Shown: piece by piece, positions 35,151 to 45,867 of the stretch | Layout of the letters: each line of letters starts with the position of its first letter | Position numbering within the stretch: position 1 is the first letter of the stretch | Assembly (NCBI RefSeq): GCF_947331435.1 | Contig: NZ_CAMZOF010000009.1 | Span: forward strand, 248,001-312,000 | DNA: 64,000 nt | Origin: Pelagibius sp. Alg239-R121 | Lineage (GTDB): Bacteria > Pseudomonadota > Alphaproteobacteria > Kiloniellales > Kiloniellaceae | Direction of reading: 5' to 3' | Translations under genes and position numbers: made by a program | Notes under the pieces: model-generated | What the model saw: only the letters and a program-made list of their open reading frames with translations | Told to the model about the DNA's origin: nothing | Databases searched by the model: none

Positions 35151-37502
35151 TCATTTCGATGGGCGCCGCGGTCCTTTGCCTCTTGGTGATTTCTTGCCTG
35201 TTTTTGCCGTACCGGGGGGCCTGCGGTTCGTGCTTCGGCCGCGGCGGTCGGCCAGTTTTCGGTTGGCGCTTGATTTTTTCAGTGGGTCCCAGGCGGCGGT
35301 CGAACCGGAGTTTTTTTCGTCTAAATCGGCATTTTCGATGCCCTCTGGGTCTTCGATGAGCTGCAGCACCAAACCGCCGGTAACCGGGGTTGCTTCCATA
35401 AGACGGGCCGCAACACGGTCTCCGAGATGGTAGGTTCTGCCCCAGCGGCGCCCGACCAGACAGTGTTTCGCCTCGATATGGTCGTAGCGGTCGTCGGGAA
35501 GGGAGCTCATGGGAACCAAGCCGTCTGCTCCGCTTTCATCGAGCGTTACGAACAAGCCGAAACGGGTTACGCCGTTGACCCGGCCCTGAAAGATGCGCCC
35601 GACCTTGTCGGACATGTAAGCGGCAGTCAGCCGGTCGACGGCATCGCGCTCGGCGGCGGCGGAGCGCCGTTCGGTTTTGCTGATGTGCTGTGCCGCTTCC
35701 TCGAAGTTTTCAGCAGCGTCAGAGGGCAATCCGTCATCGCCGAGCCTTAGGCCAGAGATAAGGGCGCGATGGACCAGGAGGTCGGCATAACGCCGGATAG
35801 GCGAGGTGAAATGGGCGTAACGGGTCAAAGCGAGCCCGAAGTGGCCGATATTCTCGGGTGCATAAACCGCCTGACTCTGTGCGCGAAGGATCATCTCATT
35901 GACCATCGACTTTTCAGGCCGCTCGCTCGCCTTTGCCAGAATCTGTGTGAGAACTTTCGGTCTCATGACCTGACCCCGTGCCAACTTGAGATCCATGCTG
36001 GCCAGCACGGTCGACAGGGCTTCTATCTTGACCGGGTCAGGCTGCTCATGAACACGGTACATACAGGGACGCTGCAAGCGCTCAAGTTCCGTGGCGGCTG
36101 CGACATTTGCCGCAATCATGAATTCTTCGATCAGCTTGTGACTATCCAGCCTCACACGGGGTTCGATGGCCACGATCTGACCGTCGTCGTCGACCACGAC
36201 CTTGCGTTCGGTCAGATCGAGCTCAAGCGTCCCGCGTTTCTCGCGAGCGGCCAGGAGGGCCGCATAGGCACCGTAGAGTGGTGAAACAACGAGTTCGGCC
36301 AACTGGCCGGGAATTTCACTCTCCTCGCCGTTGCGGGTTGCCTGAACCTGTTCATAAGTCAAACGGGCAGCTGAACGCATGAGTCCGCGAAGAAACCGAT
36401 GCCGCAGAGGATTGCCTTCGGCGTCGATCCACATCTGAACTGCGAGGCAGGGGCGGTCGACACCCGGTTTCAGTGAACACCAGCCATTCGACAGCTCTTC
36501 CGGCAGCATCGGGACGACCTGATTTGGAAGATAAGTTGAGTTGCCGCGCTTGTATGCGTCCCGGTCCAGCGCGCTGCCTGCCGTCACGTAGTGGGCCACA
36601 TCGGCGATCGCGACAATCAGACGCCAGCCACCCGGATTGTCTTTATCGTCGTCGGCTTCCGCCCAAACCGCGTCATCGAAATCTCGGGCATCGGCGCCGT
36701 CGATCGTGACCAACGGCAGGCCGCGCAGATCTTCTCGTGACCCCAGGTCGGTGGCTGTGGCCGCCTTGGCAGCATCGGCCGCATCGCTGGAGAAGGACAT
36801 AGGGACGTCGTGCTCGTAAAGTGCGATCAAGCTGAGGGCGCGCGGGGTATCGATCGCGCCGACCCGCTCCAGGATCCGGGCTTCACGTTGGCTGCTGCGG
36901 TGCCGTGTCGACTTCAGGGTGGCAACCACCAGTTCGCCGTGCACGGCGCCACGAGAATCTTCCGATCGGACAACGAAATCATTTTTGGCCCGCCGGTCCG
37001 TGGGGCGCAGGCGTCCGCCTTCGCGGCTGTTCTCGTAGACACCGAGAATGCGGTCCTGAGACTTTCCAATACGTCGAATGGTCTTGGCGTCGTAACTTCC
37101 GTCATCATTGCGGCTCAAGCGGGCCAGGACATGCTCACCGGTGGCAAAGGCCGCCCGGCTGCGGTTATCGGGTGACAGAAAGATGCGCGGCGGCGGAGAT
37201 TCATGATCCCAGCTCGCAGGTTTCGCGAGTTGTTCGCCGTCCTCGTCGATGTCGGCGACTTCCACTACCAGGACCGGTGGCAGGTGACCCGGTAACATTA
37301 CTTTCTTCTTTTCCCGAAGTTCCAGATGACCGTCGCGTTCCAGCTCTTTCAGCAGAGCTTTCAAGGGGATTCGGTCGCTGCCCTTGATATGAAAGGCGCG
37401 CGCAATCTCGCGCTTGCCGACTGCAACCGGGCTTTCGCTGATAAAGGCCAGAACCTCATCCTTGCTGGGAAAAGGTGTTGCCTTGGATTTAAATTTTGCC
37501 AA
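35151..37502 (-). CDS. rnr: Ribonuclease R
   Basis: 783 residues. A 3'-5' exoribonuclease able to unwind structured RNA. Domains: winged helix (about 10-70), cold-shock domains, RNB catalytic core with ADARDFDDAVWAE, and an S1 domain (GRVNGVTRFGLFV). The tail is strongly basic (Arg, Lys, Gly). It starts with TTG 12 bases after topA. It is part of the minus-strand unit from pyrB to rnr. Confidence 0.96.
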   Translation of the reverse strand: MAKFKSKATPFPSKDEVLAFISESPVAVGKREIARAFHIKGSDRIPLKALLKELERDGHLELREKKKVMLPGHLPPVLVVEVADIDEDGEQLAKPASWDHESPPPRIFLSPDNRSRAAFATGEHVLARLSRNDDGSYDAKTIRRIGKSQDRILGVYENSREGGRLRPTDRRAKNDFVVRSEDSRGAVHGELVVATLKSTRHRSSQREARILERVGAIDTPRALSLIALYEHDVPMSFSSDAADAAKAATATDLGSREDLRGLPLVTIDGADARDFDDAVWAEADDDKDNPGGWRLIVAIADVAHYVTAGSALDRDAYKRGNSTYLPNQVVPMLPEELSNGWCSLKPGVDRPCLAVQMWIDAEGNPLRHRFLRGLMRSAARLTYEQVQATRNGEESEIPGQLAELVVSPLYGAYAALLAAREKRGTLELDLTERKVVVDDDGQIVAIEPRVRLDSHKLIEEFMIAANVAAATELERLQRPCMYRVHEQPDPVKIEALSTVLASMDLKLARGQVMRPKVLTQILAKASERPEKSMVNEMILRAQSQAVYAPENIGHFGLALTRYAHFTSPIRRYADLLVHRALISGLRLGDDGLPSDAAENFEEAAQHISKTERRSAAAERDAVDRLTAAYMSDKVGRIFQGRVNGVTRFGLFVTLDESGADGLVPMSSLPDDRYDHIEAKHCLVGRRWGRTYHLGDRVAARLMEATPVTGGLVLQLIEDPEGIENADLDEKNSGSTAAWDPLKKSSANRKLADRRGRSTNRRPPGTAKTGKKSPRGKGPRRPSK

Positions 37503-37514
37503 GTGGGTCTCGAT

Positions 37515-40196
37515 TTAGTCTTCGCTCGGCGCCGTTTTCTTGGCGGGTGCCTTCTTTTTCGCAGGCGCTTTTTTCTTAGCTGCGGGCTTTTTGGCCGCCG
37601 TTTTCTTGGTCGCAGCTTTCTTTGCAGGAGCCTTCTTGCCGCCCTTTTTGGTCTTAGCCTTTTCGGCCTGGACCTTTAGCAGCTCGACAGCAGCTTCTAG
37701 TGTGAAGCTGTCCATATCAGCCGTTTTCGGCAGGGAGGCAATCAGCTTGCCATGTTTGACGTAAGGGCCGTAGCGTCCCTTGAAGAGGTTGATCGGGGCC
37801 TTGTCCTCTGGATGTTCGCCAACGACTCGAAGGGGTTCAGCCGCGCCGCGCCGGGCGGGGGCTTCAGCGATCAGGGAGACGGCACGGTTCAGACCAACGG
37901 TCAGAACATCGTCGTCGTTACTGATCGAGCGGTATGTCTTCCCATGCTTAACATAAGGACCGAATCGTCCGATGCCTGCGGTGATCATCTCTCCGTCTTC
38001 AGGGTGAGGACCAATGTCCCGTGGCAGGCTCAAGAGGCCGAGCGCAGTTTCCAGAGTGACGTCTGCCGGTGGCATTCCTTTGGGGAGAGAAGCGCGCTTG
38101 GGCTTTTCCTTCTCCACCGGTTCGCCAAGCTGCGCATAGACACCGTAGGGGCCTTTACGCAGCGAAACGTCCAGGCCGGTCGCCGGATCCTTGCCCAGAA
38201 TACGAGGAAAGGCGGCGTCACCGTTTTCGCCGTTTTCGCCTTCTGCAGGCACCGCAAGAGGTCGTGTGAAGCGGCATTCCGGATAGTTGGAACAACCTAT
38301 GAAACCCCCGTTACGGCCGAGGCGCAAACCGAGCCGGCCTTCCGAACAGGTCGGGCAAAGCCGTGGATCCTTGTCGGGATTTTCTGCATCGACCGGGAAA
38401 AAGTGCGGGCCCAGATCTTCGTCCAGAGCGTCGATCACTTCCGTGATCGTCAGGTCTTTGGTGCTGCCGACAGCCTGATTGAAAGCTTCCCAGAACGACC
38501 GCAGAACAATTTTCCAGTCGATACGGCCACCGGAGATATCGTCAAGCTGTTCCTCCAACTCGGCGGTGAAATTGTATTGGACGTAGCGCTCGAAGAAAGA
38601 GCTCAAAAATGCGACCACCAGCCTGCCGCGATCTTCCGGCACAAAGCGGCGCTTATCCAGGACCACGTAATCCCGATCCTGAAGAACCTGAATGATCGAG
38701 GCATAGGTCGAAGGCCGGCCGATGCCCAATTCTTCCATCTTCTTGACCAGGCTGGCCTCGCTGTAGCGTGGCGGCGGCTGGGTGAAATGCTGTTCCGGTT
38801 CGATGGCGTCCCGGGTCGGGCGGTCGCCTTCGGTCAGCTTCGGCAGGCGCCGGTCTTTATCATCGTCACCCTGTTCGCCAACCTTGGTTTCTTTCTGATC
38901 GTCCCGGCCTTCCTGATAAAGCTTCAGAAAGCCGTCGAAGGTCAGGATTGAGCCGGTGGCCCGGAGTTTCGCCTGATCGATATCAACATCGATATCGACG
39001 GCGACCTGATCGAAGCGAGCTGATTCCATCTGGCTTGCAACCGTGCGGTTCCAGATGAGTTCGTAGAGCCGCGCGCCATCAGAATCCAAATAGGATTTGA
39101 CCTCGGAAGGATGCCGCCGAACGTCGGTCGGACGGACGGCTTCATGGGCCTCCTGGGCGTTCTTGGCTTTACTTTTATAGACCCTGGGCGAGTCCGGCAG
39201 GTAATTCTGGCCATAATTCTCACCGACCATATCCCGTGTGGCCGCAATGGCTTCGGCCGAAATTGAGACGCCGTCGGTCCGCATATAGGTGATCAGGCCG
39301 ACGGTTTCACCGCCTAGCTCGAGACCTTCATAGAGCTTTTGGGCGGTCCGCATCGTCCGTGTGGCGCCAAATCCAAGCTTACGGGAGGCTTCCTGCTGAA
39401 GTGTCGAGGTCGTGAAGGGGGGATATGGGTTGCGCCGGACCTGCTTGCGCTCAACCTGGGCCACGGTAAAGCTGGAAGCGTCTTCCAACCGCCGGACTGC
39501 GGCCATAGTGGTTGCCTCGTCTGACAGATCGAAGCGATCCAGTTTGTTGCCGTCCAGATGGGTCAGACGGGCAGAGAAGGAGGCACCTTCTTCGTTGCGC
39601 AGTTTGGCGACGATGCTCCAGTACTCGCGCGGCTTAAAGACCTCGATCTCGGCTTCGCGTTCGCAGATAAGCCGCAGTGCCACCGATTGCACGCGGCCGG
39701 CGGAGCGGCTTCCAGGCAGCTTGCGCCACAGCACCGGTGACAAAGTGAAGCCAACAAGGTAGTCCAGCGCGCGCCGGGCCAGATAGGCATCGATCAGTTC
39801 ACGGTTCAGTTCGCGAGGCGAACTGAAGGCATCCAGGACGGCGCTCTTGGTTACCTCGTTGAACACGACCCTTTGAATGGCAACGTTCTTGAGTACTTTA
39901 CGGCGAGTCAGTTCTTCGGCGAGATGCCAGGAAATGGCCTCGCCCTCACGGTCGGGGTCAGTCGCCAGAATCAGTGTGTCGGCGCCCTTGACGGCATTCT
40001 GAATGTCTTTGATGCGCTGTTCGGATTTACCTTCGACCTGCCAGACCATGGAAAAGTCTTCGTTCGGATCAACCGATCCGTCTTTCGGGGGCAGATCCCG
40101 TACATGTCCGTAACTGGCCAAGACGTGATAATCGTTGCCGAGGTACTTATTTATGGTCTTGGCTTTGGCGGGGGACTCGACGACGACGACCTTCAT
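37515..40196 (-). CDS. topA: DNA topoisomerase I
   Basis: 893 residues. Relaxes negative supercoils by a type IA mechanism. TOPRIM domain begins MKVVVVESPAKAKTINKYLG; the catalytic Tyr304 is in LITYMRTDG. One zinc ribbon (CPTC...CSNYPEC) lies near residue 620-645, then repeats of the C-terminal type (GRFGPYVKHGK, GRYGPYVKHGK). The last 50 residues are a Lys/Ala/Pro repeat (APAKK units), like a histone H1 tail, probably for DNA contact. dprA lies 42 bases upstream, rnr 12 bases downstream. Confidence 0.97.
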   Translation of the reverse strand: MKVVVVESPAKAKTINKYLGNDYHVLASYGHVRDLPPKDGSVDPNEDFSMVWQVEGKSEQRIKDIQNAVKGADTLILATDPDREGEAISWHLAEELTRRKVLKNVAIQRVVFNEVTKSAVLDAFSSPRELNRELIDAYLARRALDYLVGFTLSPVLWRKLPGSRSAGRVQSVALRLICEREAEIEVFKPREYWSIVAKLRNEEGASFSARLTHLDGNKLDRFDLSDEATTMAAVRRLEDASSFTVAQVERKQVRRNPYPPFTTSTLQQEASRKLGFGATRTMRTAQKLYEGLELGGETVGLITYMRTDGVSISAEAIAATRDMVGENYGQNYLPDSPRVYKSKAKNAQEAHEAVRPTDVRRHPSEVKSYLDSDGARLYELIWNRTVASQMESARFDQVAVDIDVDIDQAKLRATGSILTFDGFLKLYQEGRDDQKETKVGEQGDDDKDRRLPKLTEGDRPTRDAIEPEQHFTQPPPRYSEASLVKKMEELGIGRPSTYASIIQVLQDRDYVVLDKRRFVPEDRGRLVVAFLSSFFERYVQYNFTAELEEQLDDISGGRIDWKIVLRSFWEAFNQAVGSTKDLTITEVIDALDEDLGPHFFPVDAENPDKDPRLCPTCSEGRLGLRLGRNGGFIGCSNYPECRFTRPLAVPAEGENGENGDAAFPRILGKDPATGLDVSLRKGPYGVYAQLGEPVEKEKPKRASLPKGMPPADVTLETALGLLSLPRDIGPHPEDGEMITAGIGRFGPYVKHGKTYRSISNDDDVLTVGLNRAVSLIAEAPARRGAAEPLRVVGEHPEDKAPINLFKGRYGPYVKHGKLIASLPKTADMDSFTLEAAVELLKVQAEKAKTKKGGKKAPAKKAATKKTAAKKPAAKKKAPAKKKAPAKKTAPSED

Positions 40197-40238
40197 AATG
40201 GAACGACTTACCTGCTTCTAAATATAAAAACCAATCGG

Positions 40239-41390
40239 TTAATACGCCGGCCGGGCCGCGGTTCCGGACTTGAGTGCCACCATGTTGCCGGGAAGCCGGT
40301 CGACGGCACCAGACAACTCCAGCTCAAGGATCGCGGAAGAGACGGCTGCGGGAGACAATTGGCATTGCCTGATCAGTTCGTCAACAGCAACAGGCGTATG
40401 AGACAGCAATGATACAATATCGTTGTGAGCTTTCGCGATCTCGGTTTCTTCGTTCGCCGGCGTACAAAAAGCAGATTTGTCAAAGGTTTGCGGGGAAATA
40501 ACCGGTTTCTGAAAACCTTCTTCCAGCGAACGCAAGATATCTTCGGCGGATTCGGCCAGAATCGCGCCTTGGCGAATAAGATCGTTGCCGCCCTGCGACC
40601 TGGGATCAAGCGGTGAACCAGGAACGGCAAAGACTTCACGGCCTTGTTCCAGCGCAAGGCGGGCCGTAATCAGCGATCCGGAATTACGAGCTGCCTCGAC
40701 AACCAATGCCCCAAAAGACAGGCCCGACACGATGCGGTTGCGGCGTGGAAAGTGCCGGGCCTTGGGACGCGTGCCCGGCGGCATTTCTGTCAGCACAGCA
40801 CCATTTGCGGCAATGGCTTCCATCAGGTCTTGGTTCTCGGGCGGGTAGACGATGTCGAGGCCGCCGGCGACGACGGCGATCGTTCCGCTGTTCAATGCCC
40901 CCTCATGGGCTGACGTGTCGATCCCGCGCGCCAGACCGGATGCCACAACCAGCCCTCCGGCACCTAAATCGGCGGCAAACTGTCGCGCCAGGCGCTTGCC
41001 GTTGGCAGACGCATTGCGCGCGCCCACGACCGCTATGGTCTTGCGGAGGAGAAGGCTCTTGTCGCCCAGGCCGATGAGCACCGGAGGTGCATCCTCAATG
41101 GCTGCCAGCGCTGCTGGATAGTCGTTGCTATTTAAGGGCACTGCCCAGGCGCCCAGTCTATTGATGGTCTCGAGTTCCTTCGCGGCTTCCTCGCGCGATC
41201 TCAGTGCAAACCTCGACGTGTTGTTGGATTTGCGGGCGAGTTCGGGCACAGCTTTGAGCGCTGCGCCCGCCGAACCGAACCGGGCCACCAATTGCCGAAA
41301 GGTAATCGGCCCAATTGAGCGGCTGCGGCTGAGCTGCAGGCTATCAATGATATTGCGCTCGTCTCTTTCGGGCTGTGTGTGGCCGACCAT
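40239..41390 (-). CDS. dprA: DNA-processing protein DprA
   Basis: 383 residues. Loads RecA on incoming single strands during transformation. An N-terminal SAM-like segment, the Rossmann domain with VVGARNASANGKRLARQFA, ASGLARGIDTSAHEGAL, GGLDIVYPPENQDL and FPRRNRIVSGLS, and a C-terminal winged helix (about 315-380). All expected pieces are present. Whether the organism is transformable cannot be said from this. Confidence 0.95.
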   Translation of the reverse strand: MVGHTQPERDERNIIDSLQLSRSRSIGPITFRQLVARFGSAGAALKAVPELARKSNNTSRFALRSREEAAKELETINRLGAWAVPLNSNDYPAALAAIEDAPPVLIGLGDKSLLLRKTIAVVGARNASANGKRLARQFAADLGAGGLVVASGLARGIDTSAHEGALNSGTIAVVAGGLDIVYPPENQDLMEAIAANGAVLTEMPPGTRPKARHFPRRNRIVSGLSFGALVVEAARNSGSLITARLALEQGREVFAVPGSPLDPRSQGGNDLIRQGAILAESAEDILRSLEEGFQKPVISPQTFDKSAFCTPANEETEIAKAHNDIVSLLSHTPVAVDELIRQCQLSPAAVSSAILELELSGAVDRLPGNMVALKSGTAARPAY

Positions 41391-41446
41391 GAGCTACCAT
41401 GGGTCGTTAACGCGGTCTGCGTCAAGATGCCTGGTGGCTTTGGGGA

Positions 41447-42070
41447 TTACTCGGTCTTTTTTTGACCGATCTTCGATTCCTCACCCTTGAGCAGGCGGCG
41501 AATGTTTTCCTGGTGCCGGTACCAGACAAGAACAGCCAGCGATAACGTGAGCTCAACCATCTGCAGGTCGCCCAATAACCACCAGGAGTAAGCCGGCGCA
41601 GCGGCCAAGCTTAAGAGTGCCGCGAGAGAGGAGTAGCGGAAAACCGCAGCGGCAACCAGCCAGGTCGCGCAGCAAGCGATACCCACCGGCCAAGCGAGGG
41701 CAGTGATCACGCCCAAAGTGGTCGCAACACCCTTGCCGCCCTTAAATTTCAACCAGACCGGAAAGAGGTGTCCGACAACGGCGCCGAAACCTGCCGCCAG
41801 AGTGACGTCGGGTCCCCACAGCATGGCGATCAGAACGGCCGCCGCACCCTTGCCGCCATCGAGCACAAGTGTTGCAAAGGCAAGATCTTTGCGCCCGGTG
41901 CGCAGAACATTGGTCGCACCGATGTTCCCTGAGCCGATCGCCCGCACGTCGCCTAAGCCGGCTAATCTGGTCATCACCAGACCAAAGGGGATGGAACCGA
42001 GCAGATAGCCACCGACAAGCGCCGTGATCAGGTAAGGGGCTGCATGAGTCCAGGAAATCGGATCGGGCAT
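41447..42070 (-). CDS. plsY: Acyl-phosphate glycerol-3-phosphate acyltransferase
   Basis: 207 residues, about five membrane helices. Makes lysophosphatidic acid from acyl-phosphate and glycerol-3-phosphate at the inner membrane. Motifs SGNIGATN and [18 protein letters not shown] are exact. The start MPDPISW at 42070 is chosen because upstream codons to 42133 overlap the dihydroorotase homologue gene and do not resemble the family. It follows that gene by 16 bases. Confidence 0.95.
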   Translation of the reverse strand: MPDPISWTHAAPYLITALVGGYLLGSIPFGLVMTRLAGLGDVRAIGSGNIGATNVLRTGRKDLAFATLVLDGGKGAAAVLIAMLWGPDVTLAAGFGAVVGHLFPVWLKFKGGKGVATTLGVITALAWPVGIACCATWLVAAAVFRYSSLAALLSLAAAPAYSWWLLGDLQMVELTLSLAVLVWYRHQENIRRLLKGEESKIGQKKTE

Positions 42071-42086
42071 TATGTTCCGAGGCTCC

Positions 42087-43427
42087 TCAGCTTTCTTTTT
42101 TGTCGTCTGGATCGTAAACGCATCGCCCGTCAACGATGCAGCGTCTCACCAATCCCTGTACCGGATGATCGGTGAAAGGCGAGTTTTTGGATTTGCTTTG
42201 AAAGGCGTCCGGATTGATCTGCCAGGGTTTGTCTAGATCGAAGAGGGTCAGGTCCGCCGCCGCGCCGACGGTCAGACTGCCTCCACTGAGGCCAAGGATC
42301 TCTGCAGGGCCAGTGGTGAGCTTGGCCAATACGTCGAGCAGGCTTGCCCGCCCGTTATGATAAAGCTGCAAAGAAAGCGGCAACAGCGATTCCAGACCGA
42401 CGATACCCGGTTCGGCGATCGCAAACGGCAGTCGTTTCGAATCCTGATCGTGCGGACTGTGGTCGCTGGCGATCGCATCGATCGTACCGTCGGACAAGGC
42501 GTTTTCCACGGCCTGACGGTCGGCCTCGCCACGCAGCGGCGGTGAGACTTTGGCAAAGCTGCGATAATCGCCCACTGCGTTTTCGTTCAACGTGAAGTAA
42601 TGGGGGGCGGTGTCGCAGGTGACAGAGAGACCTTGGCGCTTCGCCTTTTGAATGGCTTCTATGGCAGCTGCGGTGGTTACGTTGGCGACGTGATAGCGTC
42701 CGCCGGTCAGCTCCAGCAATCGGAGATCCCGTTCCACCATGATGACTTCGGCGGCAGTGGGAATGCCAGCCAGACCCAATCGTGTCGCGACTTCTCCTTC
42801 GTTCATGGCACCGCTGGCCAGGGCGGGGTCTTCCGGGTGCTGGACGATCACCTGTCCGAAGGTGCGCGAATAGCTGAGGGCCCGGCGCATGACCTGGGAG
42901 TCGGATATGGCGGTCAGACCGTCGGTAAAGCCGACCGCGCCAAATTCGGTTAAGAGTCCGAATTCCGTCAGTTCGCGGCCCTTCAGACCCCTGGTGACTG
43001 TGCCGTAGGCGTAGACCTTGACCAGTTTGGTTTCGCGGGCGCGCCGGGCAAGGAATTCAAGTACCGCAACATCGTCAATCACCGGTTCCGTATTCGGCAG
43101 AGCAACCATCGACGTAATGCCGCCGTAGGCCGCGGCACGGCTGGCGCTTTCAATGGTTTCCTTATGCTCGGCACCGGGCTCGCGCAACTGGACACGCATG
43201 TCGATCAGCCCGGGCGAAAGGCAAAGGCCGGCGCAGTCGATGATCTGTGAATCCTCAGGCAGGCCGTCGTTGAAGAGGCGCGGGCCTAAGTCTGCAATCT
43301 TGGTGCCATCGGTAAACAGTCCACCGACTTCGTCCAGACCACTCGCGGGGTCGAGCAGACGTGCGTTGATATAGGCAACGCGTCCGGGGTTCTTGGAACT
43401 GACCGCCTTCATCGCCGATGAAATCAT
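42087..43427 (-). CDS. Dihydroorotase homologue lacking metal ligands
   Basis: 446 residues, amidohydrolase fold of class I dihydroorotases. The metal HxH at the end of strand one, DxHxHLREPG in active enzymes, here reads [10 protein letters not shown], with R78 and Q80. The His before (V/I)ST is N249 in YHVANVTT. H197 (QHPED) and the Asp of ASDHSPH remain. Loss of three zinc ligands suggests no catalysis. It overlaps pyrB by 4 bases, like the inactive PyrC' that supports aspartate transcarbamoylase in Pseudomonas. A non-catalytic partner role is inference; a true pyrC should lie elsewhere. Confidence 0.88.
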   Translation of the reverse strand: MISSAMKAVSSKNPGRVAYINARLLDPASGLDEVGGLFTDGTKIADLGPRLFNDGLPEDSQIIDCAGLCLSPGLIDMRVQLREPGAEHKETIESASRAAAYGGITSMVALPNTEPVIDDVAVLEFLARRARETKLVKVYAYGTVTRGLKGRELTEFGLLTEFGAVGFTDGLTAISDSQVMRRALSYSRTFGQVIVQHPEDPALASGAMNEGEVATRLGLAGIPTAAEVIMVERDLRLLELTGGRYHVANVTTAAAIEAIQKAKRQGLSVTCDTAPHYFTLNENAVGDYRSFAKVSPPLRGEADRQAVENALSDGTIDAIASDHSPHDQDSKRLPFAIAEPGIVGLESLLPLSLQLYHNGRASLLDVLAKLTTGPAEILGLSGGSLTVGAAADLTLFDLDKPWQINPDAFQSKSKNSPFTDHPVQGLVRRCIVDGRCVYDPDDKKES

Positions 43428-44425
43428 GACGCGCCTCCTGCCTGCGCGCTGGTTCTATCCTGGGAATTGGATCGTAGCGTTCGGGTCAGGGCGTCCAGGC
43501 AGGCCATGCGCACGGCAACGCCCATTTCTACCTGATCGCGGATCAATGAACGGTCAATGTCGTCGGCAAGCTCGCTGTCAATCTCCACGCCACGGTTCAT
43601 GGGGCCCGGGTGCATGATCAGTGCGTCCGGCTTTGCCGCCTGCAGCTTCTCGTGGTCAAGCCCAAAAAAGCGGAAGTATTCGCGGATCGAGGGCACGAAG
43701 CTGCCCTGCATACGCTCGGTCTGCAATCGCAGCATCATGACGATGTCGCAGTCCTTGAGCCCCTCACGCATGTCGATAAAGGCTTCCACGCCCAGGCGTT
43801 CGATGTTGCTGGGCAGCAGGGTCGGCGGCGCGATCACCCGCACGCGTGCGCCCATGATGCCGAGCAGCTGTATGTTTGAACGCGCCACGCGGCTGTGCAA
43901 GATGTCGCCGCAGATAGCAACTCTGAGTCCCTGCAAGTCACCGCGCCGCCGGCGGATGGTCAGGGCATCCAGTAAAGCCTGAGTCGGATGTTCGTGACTG
44001 CCGTCGCCGCCGTTGATGACCGCGCAATTGACTTTTTCCGACAGCAGCTTGACCGCGCCGGAATCAGGATGCCGGACGATCAGCACATCAGGATGCATCG
44101 CATTCAGGGTCATGGCGGTGTCGATCAGGGTCTCGCCCTTTTTAATCGAGCTGGAGGAAACCGACATGTTGATTACGTCTGCGCCCAGACGCTTGCCCGC
44201 CAGCTCAAAGGAGGTTCGGGTCCGTGTCGAATTCTCGAAAAAGAGATTGATCACGGTGCGCCCGCGCAGCAGCGATGTCTTTTTGTCGTCGGAGCGATTC
44301 AGCGCAACGTAGCTGTCGGAAAGGTCCAGGAGAAAGGTGATTTGTTCCGCCGTCAGCCCGTCAATTCCAAGCAGATGGCGGTGCGCGAATCCGAGGATGT
44401 CCGCTGTGTGTCCGGTATCAGTCAT
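43424..44425 (-). CDS. pyrB: Aspartate carbamoyltransferase catalytic subunit
   Basis: 333 residues. Joins carbamoyl phosphate and aspartate, the first committed step of pyrimidine synthesis. The phosphate loop STRTRTSFE is at 66-74, and the second-domain segments [14 protein letters not shown] and [14 protein letters not shown] are intact. No pyrI lies near. It is the first gene of the minus-strand run through rnr and is coupled to the next gene by ATGA. Confidence 0.97.
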   Translation of the reverse strand: MTDTGHTADILGFAHRHLLGIDGLTAEQITFLLDLSDSYVALNRSDDKKTSLLRGRTVINLFFENSTRTRTSFELAGKRLGADVINMSVSSSSIKKGETLIDTAMTLNAMHPDVLIVRHPDSGAVKLLSEKVNCAVINGGDGSHEHPTQALLDALTIRRRRGDLQGLRVAICGDILHSRVARSNIQLLGIMGARVRVIAPPTLLPSNIERLGVEAFIDMREGLKDCDIVMMLRLQTERMQGSFVPSIREYFRFFGLDHEKLQAAKPDALIMHPGPMNRGVEIDSELADDIDRSLIRDQVEMGVAVRMACLDALTRTLRSNSQDRTSAQAGGAS

Positions 44426-44561
44426 TAAAGCGGGACTATGTCACCCTCGTGGCAGCGGCGCAACGGGTGAGGCGGAGTGATTCCAATACTTTTGACGATC
44501 GTCTGAAACAATGCGCATCCAGCAAGGCAGATGCCTAAAAACGGGCTCCAAATGCCGGCGC

Positions 44562-45806
44562 TTAAATCACCCCATCGCTGCGCAACGCGGCGATCTCGGC
44601 TTCCGATAGATCCAGGAGTTCGTTCAGGACCTCTTCCGAATGCTGTCCTGCGGACGGTGGCGGGCGGCGGTAGGTGACCGGCGTGCCAGAGAACTTGATG
44701 GGATTGGCGATCAGGTCGACATCGCCGCTCTGAGACTCGGGATAGGGCATGGTCAGCTTCATGCCGCGTGCCTGAATTTGAGGGTCTTCGAAGACCTGGT
44801 CCAGACTATTGACCGGGCCGGAAGGCACGTGGATACCAGCCAGTCCGTCGACCCATTCCTGTTGGGTTTTGCGTTTGGTCACGTCGGGCAGCAGCGCATA
44901 GAGCGCCTCGCGGTTCCGCACTCGGTCGGAGTTGGTCAGGAAGCGAGGATCTTCTGCCAATTCAGGCGCACCAGCAAAATCACAGAAGGTCTTAAACTGC
45001 CGGTCGTTGCCGACGGCTAGAATGAAGAAGCCATCGGCGGCGGGCAGGACCTTGTAGGGCACGATGTTGGCGTGCTCGTTACCCAGGCGGGTTGGTACTT
45101 TGCCGGAAGTCAGATAGTTGAGACCTTCGTTCACCAGCCAGGAGACCTGGGTGTCCAGCAGTGCGAGATCGATATGCTGGCCTTCGCCGGTCTGGCTGCG
45201 GTGATGGATAGCCGCCAGGATCGCCGAGCTGGCGTACATGCCGCACATGACGTCGGCGATACCTACACCGACCTTCATCGGCGCGCCGTCACTCTCGCCT
45301 GTCAGGCTCATGATCCCGCCGATGCCCTGTGCGAGATAGTCGTAGCCCGCGCGCGGTGCATAGGGGCCGGTCTGCCCGAAGCCGGTAATCGAGCAGAAAA
45401 TCAGGCCGGGAAACTCGTCCTTGAGGTCGTCATAGGACAGACCGTACTTCGCCAGTCCACCGACCTTGTAGTTCTCCACCAAAATGTCCGACTGCGCGAT
45501 CAGGCGTTTCGCGAGGGCCTGCCCTTCGGGTTTGCTGATGTCGATGGCAAGGGAGCGTTTGTTGCGGTTGGACGAGAGGTAATAGGCACTTTCCTTGGTG
45601 TCGCCGCCGTCTTTGTCCTTCAGATAAGGCGGGCCCCATTTGCGCGTGTCGTCACCCTGACCCGGCCGTTCGATCTTGATGATGTCCGCTCCGAGGTCGC
45701 CGAGCAACTGGGTGCAAGTGGGGCCGGCGAGGATGCGGGTAAGATCGAAAACCCTAAGACCGGCGAGCGGTCCCTTCGCTGATTGGGACGGGACGGTATC
45801 AGTCAT
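44562..45806 (-). CDS. CaiB/BaiF family CoA-transferase
   Basis: 414 residues, the family length. Transfers CoA between acids through an Asp-linked intermediate; D185 in GIADVMCG matches the catalytic Asp of formyl-CoA transferase. Opening LAGLRVFDLTRILAGP, RGQGDDTRKWGPP-type region and RNKRSLAIDI are typical. The acid used is not known. It stands alone, 136 bases after pyrB and 61 before the AEC gene. Confidence 0.92.
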   Translation of the reverse strand: MTDTVPSQSAKGPLAGLRVFDLTRILAGPTCTQLLGDLGADIIKIERPGQGDDTRKWGPPYLKDKDGGDTKESAYYLSSNRNKRSLAIDISKPEGQALAKRLIAQSDILVENYKVGGLAKYGLSYDDLKDEFPGLIFCSITGFGQTGPYAPRAGYDYLAQGIGGIMSLTGESDGAPMKVGVGIADVMCGMYASSAILAAIHHRSQTGEGQHIDLALLDTQVSWLVNEGLNYLTSGKVPTRLGNEHANIVPYKVLPAADGFFILAVGNDRQFKTFCDFAGAPELAEDPRFLTNSDRVRNREALYALLPDVTKRKTQQEWVDGLAGIHVPSGPVNSLDQVFEDPQIQARGMKLTMPYPESQSGDVDLIANPIKFSGTPVTYRRPPPSAGQHSEEVLNELLDLSEAEIAALRSDGVI

Positions 45807-45867
45807 GACGTTTTATATCTCGTTCGATGAATATCGGCGGCGTCTCTTTAAGCACAGATCTATGGTA

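Noticed and set aside
37752-38951. 399-codon open frame on the plus strand
   Set aside because: It is the complement of topA, in which every domain is recognised.
45072-45782. 236-codon plus-strand open frame
   Set aside because: Shadow of the CoA-transferase gene with no own start signal.
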